Positions 20,405-30,361 of a stretch of DNA of 64,000 nucleotides are shown here, one piece after another. The translations under genes and the position numbers were made by a program. Position 1 is the first letter of the stretch. Every line of letters begins with the position of its first letter. The notes under the pieces were generated by a model that had not been told where the DNA came from, made no database searches, and worked only from the letters and a program-made list of their open reading frames with translations. The stretch is from Hortaea werneckii (Eukaryota; Ascomycota; Dothideomycetes; Mycosphaerellales; Teratosphaeriaceae): the NCBI GenBank assembly GCA_037044905.1, contig JBAOKB010000071.1:806001-870000 (forward strand), read 5' to 3'.

Positions 20405-22516
20405 ATGGACTGTATGCGAGATGGCTTCGAACACGGCAAGCTTCTCGATAACCGGTTTATGACAATTTCGCCTCTGAACCATGGCTCCTTCGGCATGGTC
20501 TTCACGGCCAATGATACCCTTACTGGCGAAGATGTTGCAATCAAGTGCATCACTAAGCCTGGAGCTGCCAACAAGAACTGTCCGGCAACGATTGCTATAG
20601 ATGAGCGCTCTGAAGAGCTCGACATACACTCCCGCCTCAGCCACCACCCGAACATTGTCAACCTCGTGCACAACTTCGAGACCGAAAATCATCAATACAT
20701 GGTCTTGGAACTGTGCAGCAATGGCGACCTTTACGAAGCCATTCGCCTCGGCCGTGGCCCCTTGGAGACTGAGCATGTCCGTGACTTCATGCTTCAACTT
20801 GTCAATGCGATCGACCACCTGCATTGCCATGGCGTCTTCCACCGAGATATCAAGCCCGAAAACATTTTCTTGACGGCGGATGGCACCATGAAATTGGGTG
20901 ACTTTGGCTTGGCTACGGGTGACACTTGGTCGACTGAGTTCGCCGTTGGATCTGACAGGTACATGGCCCCTGAGCAATTTGATGCCTCGGTCTATGGCTA
21001 CGGTTATTCGCCGTCGTCAGCTGACATCTGGGCAATCGGGATTGTCCTTCTCAACGTCCTGTTCCAGCGCAACCCGTTTGCGACGCCGACCACGAAGGAT
21101 CCTCTCTTCGCGGACTTTGCCCAGGATCGTCAGAGCTTGTTCGATGTGTTTCCGAACATGTCGCAAGACACTTACAATGTTCTGGTTCATTCCCTGGCTC
21201 TGGACCCGGCCAACCGTTCGCTCAGTGCCGTCCGCGAGGCACTGAAGGCTGTTGTCACCTTCACCACTGATGACGAGTGCCTTGACGATTTCTGCACTGC
21301 GGAGCACACCGATCTCGTACCTGTCCGCACGGCTGCACGTGAGCCATTGCGCACGCCGTCAATCACAAGCCCGAACATGACAAATACCGACTCCTTCCCA
21401 TGGACTGCAGCCTTGCAGAAGACGCCGCAGAAGACCTCTCGCCAGTTGTCGACCATCCCGGACGAGCAAAGCGAGATGTTCCCTGGTTCTGTGAAATCCG
21501 ATTGGCACTATGTGGACCCCGACGAGGCTTCGTTGTCTTCCAACATCGACTCTGGTCTGGGCATGTCCTACAAGTCCAGCAAGTCGATCAAGTCGAGTGC
21601 CTCAAAGCCGTTCTACAACTTTGTCGGCTCATTGCCCATCAGCTTTACCCGTCCTGGAAATAAATCCAATGCACCTTACGGCAGCGGCACTGGCTTCTCT
21701 AAAAGCTGGAGTGACCTTTGGGACGAGGAAGAAGAGGCCGAGAACCTGCAGCAGCGTCTGTCTCTGGAGGATGGTTCGGACATGGAGCGCGTCAGTACCG
21801 CCAAGCCTGTGACGTCTCAGCTCCAAGCGATCAAAGAGGAGGAGCGTGGTAGCCTTACGCCGCGGCAAGGCCTCTCTGAGATGGATGGCAATGCTCGTGC
21901 TGGCACTGCTAGCCCAATTGCAAAGCTTGTAGAGTCTGACCGAAGGGCTGAACGCTCGCAATCTCCCCAGCAGCGTTCGTCTTCTATTCTAGACAAGTGG
22001 GCTCAGCTGGGCAATTTCCGTCGCGCAAAGGTGGAGCCTGCTACTGCTTCCTCGACTGCTACTGCTACGCCTCAGCCACAGAGGAATAAGTATGCTGACG
22101 CCATTGCCAACCTCGCTCCGTTCAGCAGCAAGAAGGAAAAATCCAACAATCCACCTAAGCCTCGCGAACGTGCGGTAAGCTGGCGCCAGGGCAGCCCTCA
22201 GCGTATTCGCTCCACTTCCGTCAACAACAGCCGTGCTCGTGAGCGCAAAGACTCGACCAAGGAGAAAGAGCACAGTCCGACGAACGATGCCTGGGCTCGC
22301 GACACCAACTGGCGCCAGCACATGTCTCCGGTGGCACTGAAACCTACTTCACCCCCACCAGTACCAGCGCTATCAATAACCAACAAGGGACAACAGTACC
22401 CATACAGCAACGTCCCGACTAATTTACTTAACGAGAAAAAGAGTTTCCTTGAAGCCGAGTTCGAAGACGATATCGGTGATATGGAGTGGGTCGGTGGCTG
22501 GCACGACGACTTTTAA
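20405..22516 (+). CDS. KSP1: KSP1-type serine/threonine protein kinase
   Basis: Intact single-exon frame, 703 residues from the ATG at 20405 (MDCMRDGFEHG). The kinase domain occupies about residues 17-300. The Gly-loop is NHGSFGMVF, the ATP Lys VAIKCI, the catalytic loop FHRDIKPENIF, the Mg motif LGDFGLATG and the activation segment FAVGSDRYMAPEQF. Then come SADIWAIGIVLLNVLFQRNPF and LDPANRSL, matching yeast Ksp1 in spacing. The remaining 400 residues are Ser/Pro-rich and probably disordered, with many phospho-site-like RxxS motifs. The end is an acidic-aromatic motif, GDMEWVGGWHDDF. Family knowledge: Ksp1 is a PKA- and TORC1-linked kinase acting on autophagy and filamentation. The long pyrimidine-rich leader upstream suggests translational control. 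Confidence 0.8.
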   Translation: MDCMRDGFEHGKLLDNRFMTISPLNHGSFGMVFTANDTLTGEDVAIKCITKPGAANKNCPATIAIDERSEELDIHSRLSHHPNIVNLVHNFETENHQYMVLELCSNGDLYEAIRLGRGPLETEHVRDFMLQLVNAIDHLHCHGVFHRDIKPENIFLTADGTMKLGDFGLATGDTWSTEFAVGSDRYMAPEQFDASVYGYGYSPSSADIWAIGIVLLNVLFQRNPFATPTTKDPLFADFAQDRQSLFDVFPNMSQDTYNVLVHSLALDPANRSLSAVREALKAVVTFTTDDECLDDFCTAEHTDLVPVRTAAREPLRTPSITSPNMTNTDSFPWTAALQKTPQKTSRQLSTIPDEQSEMFPGSVKSDWHYVDPDEASLSSNIDSGLGMSYKSSKSIKSSASKPFYNFVGSLPISFTRPGNKSNAPYGSGTGFSKSWSDLWDEEEEAENLQQRLSLEDGSDMERVSTAKPVTSQLQAIKEEERGSLTPRQGLSEMDGNARAGTASPIAKLVESDRRAERSQSPQQRSSSILDKWAQLGNFRRAKVEPATASSTATATPQPQRNKYADAIANLAPFSSKKEKSNNPPKPRERAVSWRQGSPQRIRSTSVNNSRARERKDSTKEKEHSPTNDAWARDTNWRQHMSPVALKPTSPPPVPALSITNKGQQYPYSNVPTNLLNEKKSFLEAEFEDDIGDMEWVGGWHDDF

Positions 22517-23097
22517 AGGTCCATCTCGCCATGCGTACCGAATGTGGCCCGGCTCAACAAAGCAACATCAATCAGCAACAATCAGCTCATCAACGGTCTT
22601 TACTAGCATTTTCCTTTTTGTTCATTTTGTGGATGTGTCTCTCCTGTCACATGTATCTATGAGACCACAACCGGGGGAACTGGAAACGGAATTTGGGGCG
22701 TCTTTGGGAGGACTTTTTTTCTTTTTTTTCTTTTTTCAAACTGGGAACTGGGAATTGGGAACGATACCACACTCAAATAAGAAGAGACACAAACAGGAAA
22801 TTACAATATGGGCAAGCGAACAAGGATGAGCTGAGGGTGTACTGGTGCCGAACAAAAAGGCATTCAAGATGGAAGGGTTGAGCCGGACTCGTATCTGTAG
22901 AATTAACTTTCTATGCCTCCTTCCTCCTCTTGGTCAAAGAGAAGAAGGTTGGGGAGCAGCGAATGCAGATTTACCCACTCTAAATTTTTCCTCCCGTTTC
23001 TCTCACAAGTCTTTAATTTCATGTCTAGTCGTTGGGGTGAGGTGCCACTTCTTTGCGCTGCATGCACTTATCTACCAGTCATCTTCCTTCCTTCCCT
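22517..23097. other. Convergent 3' flanks of KSP1 and TRM9
   Basis: No gene. A long T-rich tract (about 22715-22738) lies downstream of the kinase stop and could be part of its 3'UTR or termination region. The right half is C/T-rich. Confidence 0.4.
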
Positions 23098-24323
23098 CTA
23101 CCTCCGTACAGCGATCGCCCACCAATTATCTTTCTCATAACCCCCCTCTACCACCTCACCGCCCGCCGCCCGCACATCTTCCTCCAGCTCCCCCTGCCGG
23201 TAGAGATGATAATACCTATGGAACGTCCTATCGCCACCCCCCGTTACCCCCTCACTCTCTCCCGTCGGTTCACCGGAAGCACCTTGCTCCTCCCCTTCCT
23301 TCCCTTTCTGTCCCTTCCCCTTCTTCCCTTTCGTCCCTTTCCTCCCCCGCATCACCCACGGCACCATCACATCCTGCTCATCGCCCTCCGACCACCCCCT
23401 CCGGCTCCCCTCTTGCTCTAGCGCCCAACAATACAGCAATGCCTTCCCTCCTCCTCCCCTCCCGTCCCTCCCCTACTCCCCCTTGGGACTTCCCAGCAGC
23501 GGGTCTCAGCGTCTCCAGAATCGAAGCTATGGCTTCTCGGCGTCGCGCGGGGGTGGACAGGTGGTGGATCACGGCTATGGAGATGGCGAAGTCGAAGGTG
23601 GAGTGCGCGTGCGGGAGGTCGAGGATGTCGGCTACGAGCGCCGAGTGCGGTTGGTGGGTTCGCGCGATGCGGGTGAGGTTTGTGGATCTGTTTGGGGTTT
23701 GAAAGGAGGAGGGCGGAGGGGATGAGGTTAGAAAGGGGGTTTATTTTGTTCTTTAATTGAGCATAGAAAACATGGAAGAGAAAAACAGAATTGAAATGAA
23801 AATAAGAAGCCAGTGGGGAGGTGGTCGCATGTTGTCTCGGCTCTCTTTTCTCTTTTTGCAGAATGGATGAGGGAGAGATGATGGGACAAGGCAACGGAGG
23901 GAGGGACAAGGCAGCATACTAACAAGAAATATTTTGCCTACCTGTCTGAACCTAAGATGTAGATGTTGGGATTCACGGCTAGGTATTTCCCATTTCCGCA
24001 GCCGACGTCTAGGCCTACAGAGCCTGGGGGGAGGGTGTTGAGGAAGCGTTCTATGATGGGCCAGGGCTGTGATTTGGATGTCATCAGCCGCTGAAGGCGT
24101 TTGTTTGAATTGACACATTTTTTTTAATCTTTATTTTTGATTTTCTTTTCTTTTTTTAAAAAAAATATGAAATGAGGGACAGCAAGAAAATGGTTGTAGC
24201 TCGGACCTTATACCGTGTTGAGGAGAAATGTGAAGCAATCTGCTCGTAGACTTCGTGCACATGTAGTTCTTCGTAATCTTCGCCTTTGGGTTCTTCGCCT
24301 CTAGGTTCTTCTGTTGCGGACAT
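23098..24323 (-). CDS. TRM9: TRM9-like tRNA wobble-uridine methyltransferase, one frame break
   Basis: Exons 24323..24207, 24066..23942 and 23687..23098. The first reads HVHEVYEQIASHFSSTRYK. The second continues PWPIIERFLNTLPP and the SAM motif VGLDVGCGNGKYLAV, then NIYILGSD. The third has VADILDLPHAHSTFDFAIS, AVIHHLSTPARR and LETLRP. After LETLRP the frame runs into a G/A-rich stretch (about 23445-23500), and the conserved continuation (KALLYCWALEQEGSRRGW, then FHRYYHLYRQGELEEDV) is in the next frame. Removing one base gives 276 residues. A Lys/Gly/Glu-rich insert interrupts the C-terminal half. Intron 1 has an odd donor, GTCCGA. Trm9, with Trm112, completes mcm5U at wobble position 34. Confidence 0.82.
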
Positions 24324-24788
24324 TGTGGCTTGCGGCCGAATTCTTGACAGAGGCTGAAATTTCAAGCTTGGTTTAGATACAAGCAAACATCTTTTGTAAG
24401 AGAACAGAGCTAATTCAGTGAAGTAAAAGAAGGATGAATGAGAGTTGACATGGACTTCACTTCCGCGTGGGTTTGATTCCCACAGCGTTGATACTCACTG
24501 ACAGATGTCCAGCCGCTAGCTCCCGTGTTAGTCTGACCAATCGGCTGGCAGATAAAAAGTCACCGACGCAGCTGCGAAATCTTGGCGAACATTTCTTTGC
24601 GGAAGCTGGAGAGAGAAAGTTCAATCTCATGGTCTTTTGATATCTCTCCCTTCTTTCGCCTCAACACTAGCCCATGAGGCTCCCACAACGCGCTTTCCCT
24701 TAATCTCTAATCCACGTCGAGCAAGCCTCGATTGCTTTTCGCGCAGACACCGAAAAACCCGGCAGAGCAAACCCAACTCCACCCAACC
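24324..24788. promoter_or_regulatory. Divergent upstream region of TRM9 and MAK16
   Basis: 465 bp between two divergent translation or ribosome-related genes. It includes a B-box-like GTGGGTTTGATTCCCAC near 24468-24484, without the rest of a tRNA. No TATA box recognised. Confidence 0.4.
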
Positions 24789-25880
24789 ATGGCCTCGGAC
24801 GAAATCGTCTGGTCCATCATCAACAACCAGTTCTGCTCCTACAAGCTCAAACTCCCCGGCAACGAAACCAAACAGCAAAAATCCACCAAATCCACCTTCT
24901 GCCGCAACGAACACAACGTCACGGGCCTCTGCAACCGCCAATCCTGCCCCCTCGCCAACTCCCGCTATGCCACTATCCGCCAGGATGCCGCCACCGGCCG
25001 GCTATACCTCTACATCAAGGCCGTCGAGCGCGCGCACATGCCGAACAAATGGTGGGAGAAGATCCGATTGAGCAAGAATTACGCCAAGGCGCTCGAGCAG
25101 GTGGACGAGCGGTTGATCTACTGGCCCAAGTTCTTGCTGCATAAGTGTAAGCAGCGGCTTACGAGGCTGACGCAGGTGAGGGTCCGGGCGCAGAAATTGG
25201 CGAAGGAGGAGGAGCGGTTGGGTGAGCGTATGGTTACGCGGATGGCGCCCAAGGTCCGGAGACGGGAGGAGAATCGTGAGAGGAAGGCGGAGGCGGCGGC
25301 GAAGATCGAGCGCGCTATTGAGCGTGAGCTGGTGGAGCGCTTGAGGAGTGGAGCGTATGGCGACCGGCCGTTGAATGTGGAGGAGGGTGTGTGGAAGAAG
25401 GTCATGAGGGGTCTGGAGAGGAGTCAGGAAGGCGTGAGGGATGAGGACCTGGATGATGGCGAGATTGAGGAGGAAGGCGAATACGAGAGGGAGTACGAGC
25501 GCGAGCCGGGCCAGGCGGAGCAGGATGTCGAGTATGTCTCGGACGTGGACGAGTCGGACGACGAGGAAGCGGGGGATATGGAGGAGTTCGACGATTGGCT
25601 GGGCGGACACAGCGAGGATGGAGGAGACGACGATGACAACGACGACGGCAGCGACGAGACCGGCGCATCATCAGATGAAGGCGAAGGCGACGATGGAGAG
25701 GCGGATGCAAACGGCGACACGGAAGCCCTTAAGAAGAAGCTCGGAGACCTCAAACGAAAGCGTCCCGCTGCGCCGCCTGCCTCCAAGCCGCGCAAGAAGC
25801 CTTCCAAGGGCCCCAAGACAAACATCGAGTACGAGTACGTGCCCGAACCGCAGCAGCCGCAGATGGAGCTGGCGCGATAA
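24789..25880 (+). CDS. MAK16: MAK16-like 60S ribosome biogenesis protein
   Basis: Intact 363-residue frame from the ATG at 24789 (CAACCATGG). The start MASDEIVWSIINNQFCSYK and the segment FCRNEHNVTGLCNRQSCPLA are the Mak16 L28e-like N-terminus with its Cys/His cluster. YLYIKAVERAHMPNKWWEKI and ERLIYWPKFLLHKCKQR also match the family. After a charged helical region, residues about 215-310 are a long acidic tract, and the C-terminus is Lys/Pro-rich, fitting nucleolar localisation. Mak16 is an essential factor of early pre-60S particles. The frame is intact although several neighbouring genes are broken. Confidence 0.93.
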   Translation: MASDEIVWSIINNQFCSYKLKLPGNETKQQKSTKSTFCRNEHNVTGLCNRQSCPLANSRYATIRQDAATGRLYLYIKAVERAHMPNKWWEKIRLSKNYAKALEQVDERLIYWPKFLLHKCKQRLTRLTQVRVRAQKLAKEEERLGERMVTRMAPKVRRREENRERKAEAAAKIERAIERELVERLRSGAYGDRPLNVEEGVWKKVMRGLERSQEGVRDEDLDDGEIEEEGEYEREYEREPGQAEQDVEYVSDVDESDDEEAGDMEEFDDWLGGHSEDGGDDDDNDDGSDETGASSDEGEGDDGEADANGDTEALKKKLGDLKRKRPAAPPASKPRKKPSKGPKTNIEYEYVPEPQQPQMELAR

Positions 25881-26447
25881 TTTCCTGTTTCGCTGCTATC
25901 GAACAGACTTGGGGAGGCTTTTAAATGTTTGCAGCGTTTTGCGCTTGTAAAAACTTTGTACTTCAAGGTGGCGTATCTAGCGGATTCTTTTTTCAGCGAT
26001 CAATCAAGTACTATACCAATGTATGGCGTAATGGATCATTTTCCACATACGGCTCTGCTTCTTCTTCATGCTTGAACATCCACCCCCGGCCACGCGATTA
26101 AAGGGAATTATCCGCAGATTAAGATTACTGGTCTATATACCTACTACTATTTCTACTCACAAAATGCAGCTGTGTTTGACGTTCGTAGCGCAAGAACTCT
26201 GCCATTTGCTCCATCGTCATTCTCGGCGGAGCCTCGATATCGCAGGGCCTTGCTCGACTACTTCTTAGCTTTAGCCTTCGTTACAATGCTATTCAGAACG
26301 GGCATGTCATCTTGCGTGACCAATCTACTAGAAGACCCTCGCTTCGGCCTCGATCAGAGGACAACCACTGACGTTCCGGACGCCTCCACTTTTCAACCTC
26401 CGTGTCCGTCACAGTCGTATACGGCATCTCCATGTGACTCTGTGCGG
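25881..26447. other. Intergenic, no supported gene
   Basis: MAK16 3' flank. Plus-strand frames crossing the right part are probably antisense shadows of the minus-strand candidate at 26448. Confidence 0.35.
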
Positions 26448-26774
26448 CTAGTCTGGAGCCAAGTCGCTTTCGGCGCCGGTGGAAGAGGAATAGACGAAGC
26501 TTCCGGACGGATCCTGACATACGGCGACATCGCTTTCAAACACCCGCAGCTTCCAGCACTGCCGCATCCGCCACATTCCCCAATGCTGCGCCGTCCGTCC
26601 GTCTCCGTCGCCACCGGCAAAGATGAGGCGAGGGAGGTCGGCGAGTTGGTGTAGGACGGCGCTCCACGCGGCTTGGGCGGAGGCGAAGGAGGTGTGGCTT
26701 TTGGGTGAGATGGGTTGGCGGGTTGGAGGGCGGAAGGCGAGTTCGTATGTTGGGGTGGAGGGATTGCTGGCCAT
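26448..26774 (-). CDS. Hypothetical protein, 108 residues
   Basis: Minus-strand frame with strong C/G third-position preference (GCC, CTC, ACC, TTC) like the other genes here. It starts MASNPSTPTYELAF and includes AQAAWSAVLHQLADLPRLI and AQHWGMWRMRQCWKLRVF. No known domain and no signal peptide or membrane segment. The same frame is open further upstream to 27008, so an earlier start or an upstream exon is possible. A competing proline-rich frame in another register also exists. Moderate-to-low confidence. Confidence 0.35.
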   Translation of the reverse strand: MASNPSTPTYELAFRPPTRQPISPKSHTSFASAQAAWSAVLHQLADLPRLIFAGGDGDGRTAQHWGMWRMRQCWKLRVFESDVAVCQDPSGSFVYSSSTGAESDLAPD

Positions 26775-27169
26775 TTTGAGTTGTGCTGGGCGATTTTGTC
26801 GTGGTAGCCAGAGGGTATAGGATGGATGGTGAAGTCCATGTCGGACGCTCGTGTGCAAGTACTTCCTTTTGTGGGATAATTTGGCCTCCCACCATTTGAG
26901 TTGAGACATTGTTTCCTTCCCGATCCCATGGAGACCAATTGGACAGGGAATTGATATGGCAGTAAAATGCAGCACGCCGACCGCCTGGATTACAGAGCGA
27001 AGCCCCAAATGATATGTCTTATTCCTTTGCAGTAATCTTCAATACACAGCTGTTCTTAACGCCCCAACACCTCGCTAATCCCATGTTAAAACAAAACCAC
27101 CCTCCCGCGCTCTGCCTGTGACTACGCAGTCTGGCACTACAACTGTCACCTGCTCATTTATGCAGAACC

Positions 27170-27817
27170 CTACCGCCCATATCCACTCTGTTGACTGTTA
27201 ACACTGTTCACACTATTCGAGCTATGAGCTCTAGCAGCACCCCACAACCTCGCCTTCAGCCTCTCCTGCGCCGTACCTCCACCCCCGCTCGAAGAAGGCG
27301 GACTAGGCTCCATGCCCGGCCGTCCGCCTTGACTCTGCATGCTCTGATAGCTGCCGGCTCGCTGACTCGGCAAAGGTCTCGCTTGCGGTGGTGCGAGCGT
27401 ACTGCCTGTAGAAGGCTGCGGCTGGCCTGCGCCCGGCCTCACGCGTCCCGCTCGTAGACTCTGCGGTTGCATGCTCTGCTGTGGCGCGGGCGCCGGGTCC
27501 CATAGGTCGCTGAGACTCGTCGGTCTGCTGTTCCCGCCTGCTGCGCCTTGCTGGGCGGCACTGCTTCGGGCGGAGCTGGCGAAGTAGCCGCTCGGTTGCA
27601 TGCCGGGCTGCGGTGTTGTTGCTCTTCTATCGTTGGGGTCTGGTGGTAGCCATGGCGGTAGCGGTCGCCCTTTCTCGTTGTAGTAGGCGCGGAGCACGCG
27701 GGAGATGTGGGAATCGTCTTCGGTATCGCCGTCTTCTTCGTTGGAGAGGAGGGTGCGGCGGAGGGTGTTGTAGCGGGAGGTGGTGTTGGTGAGGAGGTTG
27801 GCGAGGTAGCCTGACAT
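27170..27817 (-). CDS. MSO1: MSO1-like Sec1-binding exocytosis protein
   Basis: Intact 215-residue frame, ATG at 27817. The first 60 residues (NLLTNTTSRYNTLRRTLLS, then DDSHISRVLRAYYNEKGRPL, PPWLPPDP) match the Sec1-binding N-terminal region of fungal Mso1. The rest is low-complexity Gln/Ser/Pro/Gly-rich sequence, with QERLKARLWGAARA close to the end as a possible short amphipathic helix. Mso1 binds the SM protein Sec1 and helps SNARE-driven fusion of secretory vesicles at the plasma membrane. Assignment rests on the N-terminal domain. Confidence 0.75.
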   Translation of the reverse strand: MSGYLANLLTNTTSRYNTLRRTLLSNEEDGDTEDDSHISRVLRAYYNEKGRPLPPWLPPDPNDRRATTPQPGMQPSGYFASSARSSAAQQGAAGGNSRPTSLSDLWDPAPAPQQSMQPQSLRAGRVRPGAGQPQPSTGSTLAPPQARPLPSQRAGSYQSMQSQGGRPGMEPSPPSSSGGGGTAQERLKARLWGAARAHSSNSVNSVNSQQSGYGR

Positions 27818-27989
27818 GGCGGCGTGACTGCTCTGGCTTTCGTTCGACTATGTGCTGTAAAGCTGCTGCTGCCGTACGACCTTCAATATGACGCAGTGGG
27901 TTCGGTATAGCGAACGTGGCCCAAGCTTCCTCCTCAGGATGTCCGAGTGATGGAAGATGTCTGTTCCTCTTCTTGGTTCCGGTGTCGCT

Positions 27990-28223
27990 CTAGAATGCCA
28001 ATCTATCTTCTCTTACGCTGAAGACCATAGGCTCTCCCGTGTCTCCCACTCTTCTCAGCAGCGTGCTCAACCAGTGGATGACGATCGGGTCAACGTGGAT
28101 CAAAGCTGCGAAGTGCAGCAGGATCATAAAAGCCCAGATGATCTGGATATGCGGCCACTGTTCCTCTGCCCAGGCGTCGCGTTGTTCTTTGGTCCCGTTG
28201 AGGAGCCGCTCGTCCCAGAGCAT
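27990..28223 (-). CDS. Small single-pass membrane protein candidate, 77 residues
   Basis: From the ATG at 28223 the frame reads MLWDERLLNGTKEQRDAWAE, then HIQIIWAFMILLHFAALIHV as one membrane-spanning segment, then a basic tail. Codon choice is ordinary for the locus. The open frame extends upstream to 28418 but through a repetitive CAGACAGA stretch that is unlikely to be coding. Family not recognised. An upstream exon cannot be excluded. Confidence 0.35.
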   Translation of the reverse strand: MLWDERLLNGTKEQRDAWAEEQWPHIQIIWAFMILLHFAALIHVDPIVIHWLSTLLRRVGDTGEPMVFSVREDRLAF

Positions 28224-29060
28224 GAGTACAGGAAAGGGAAAGCGGAGCAGGCAAGGAGGGTAGGGGGGTGAATTTGATGATGGTCTTTGTTTCAGCACTT
28301 CGGCAGAATTGGAGATTGAGATGCGGAGGGGCCGCTTCGCAGGCAGGCAGACGACAAACAGACAGACAAGCAGACAGACGTCACGTGCAACTCGAGGCGG
28401 GGAGTGGCAATAAAACACGAAATATATTCACATGAATGCACCTTACTCTGCGATCAACTGCCACCACAGCCCACTCTTCTGCTGCTACTGCAAGGCCGTT
28501 CGACGCTGCCAGGGAAGGCTGGTCTGCTGCCCGGCTCTTCGTCGCTGCCTTTGAAGCCCAACGGGTTGTACCGCCACTGCACTGACTGCACCCGAAATAC
28601 AAGGATGGGGTGCGCTGAAGAAACATCACGTAACCGCGTTTCGCGCTGTCCCATAGATCGACATGAAAATGATGAACTTCTGTCCGAATTCTGCCGACCG
28701 CCTCTCGACTCTCGAGCCCCAGTTGTGGATACAGTAGAAACACGTCCCAAGCGGCGGAGTTCTATAATGCTCAGGTCGTCTCGCCAATTTTCGTTCTGTA
28801 GTAACCCAGGGGTGGTAAGGCTATTTATTCATAAGTTGATTGCTTCAATAAAGCACATATGCGGCTGTGTAGCCTTGACTCCTACATACACATCTCATTC
28901 TAGTTCTTCCACATGAAATTACAATCCTCATCTGCAGGCAGTAACACGTTACCAAACCCGCCCAGCTTCGACACTGGCTCGTACGACATAACAGCATACT
29001 AGTGGATCTATACTCCAATATCAGGCCGAGGAGAACGGTATCGCCTAAAGACGCTGCGAC
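28224..29060. other. Intergenic, no supported gene
   Basis: A degenerate CAGACAGA microsatellite runs at about 28345-28379, next to a TCACGTG E-box-like site (28380-28386). Frames on both strands lack coding character. Confidence 0.35.
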
Positions 29061-30361
29061 ATGCACCAAGCAGCACACGCCGCACTCGCGGATTCAGACC
29101 GTGACGACTATTTCCACCAATACGACTCTAACGACCTTTACGAACCCCAAAGGCATTCCGCCTACAGCGCCGACCTGACTCTAGGCCCTTCCTTCACCAA
29201 CCACACTCAGTACAAGGAAAGGCCAAGCCCGCACAGCATCGCCACTCCACAACCTCACCATCCCACCACGCAACCCAACCACCACAGCTCCAACCAATGG
29301 ACCGACTTCCGCGCAACCTCCAGCCAAATCCTCCACGACATCGAAACCCGCCAGCGACTAGACCAATGCGCCCGTCTCCGCGCCAGAGCCATCCGGGAAA
29401 CCCTTCCCCACCGCGCCGCATCCCCGTCATCCTCCGCCACATGCAAACCCCTTTCCTCCCGCACACCGAGAGGAAAGTCCCGCACGGCGGCCTCCCCTTG
29501 CACGTCTTCCAGACCTACGGATCCCTCTTCGGCACGCTGCAGATGCAAGCCGCGGCTCTGTTTCCCAAGCTGGAGATCCCTTGCGATCCGGCCGAGGAGG
29601 GAGGAGGAGCGGTGACCGCGCGGATTTTTCTTGTGGATGGCGATGAGGCGCGCGAGGGGTGTTGGGCGGAGTGGGGGGTTGCGGTGCAGGAGTTGGCGGC
29701 GGGGGTTTATGATTGTGTTGTTTTTGAGTTTATGGCTGGGAGGAGGAGGAAGGAGGAGAAGAAGAAGGGGGTTGCGGAAGAGCGGTCGCTGAGTGAGAAG
29801 AGGCAGATCGTTACTACGCGGTTGAGGAATGGGCGGAACGAGCGCAGGGGTCTTTCGGGTTTCCCTAGTAAGGATGCGTTTAGCTCGTGTCGAAGTCTGC
29901 TCGGAGTGCTGAGGCGAAGGTTGAGGTCTTCGTGCTGTTCTTTCTCTTCTTCTTGCTGTCGTCTTTCAGACGACGCGAGTCAAGCTACCGCGAAGAATGA
30001 TGGGACAGAAGTGGAAAAGACCGATTCCGAATGTGGCAAGGACGAGACTGCACGTCCCTCATCATCAGCAAGCGCTCTTAAGACCGCCAGGGAGCCTACT
30101 CATCTTCGTCAGCGACGAAGGACAGTATGTGGCGATAGCACGAAGCCGATCATGAAGACTCAACGTCCTTCCCGAACAGCATCGAGTGAGGTGTCTGCAC
30201 TACTGGCGGAGGAAACGCCGCTTCTGAGCGGTCCTGATGAACCGCAGCTGGAAAGAAGGACGGGAAGTCGGAAGGAAGAGTCTGGGAGGGACTTGGTCAG
30301 AAACGAGGAGAAGAGGACGAGGTATGATGATTGCAGGTACGGGTATCCCTATTTCCTGTAA
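29061..30361 (+). CDS. Hypothetical protein, about 433 residues, one frame break
   Basis: The first frame starts MHQAAHAALADSDRDDYFHQ and stays coding-like through TDFRATSSQILHDIETRQRL. At about 29410 the coding character moves to another frame, which continues RRIPVILRHMQTPFLPHTER, LPLHVFQTYGSLFGTLQMQA and so on to 30361. One missing base near the CCCCACCGCGCC run would join both parts, and the length then becomes a multiple of three. No intron signals explain the change. The second half is Ser/Arg/Glu-rich. Family not recognised. Confidence 0.45.

Noticed and set aside
24440..24500. tRNA gene suggested by a T-arm-like GTGGGTTTGATTCCCAC followed by AGCGTTGA
   Set aside because: No matching 5' acceptor strand (CAACGCT), D-arm or anticodon arm lies upstream at any plausible distance, even allowing an intron.
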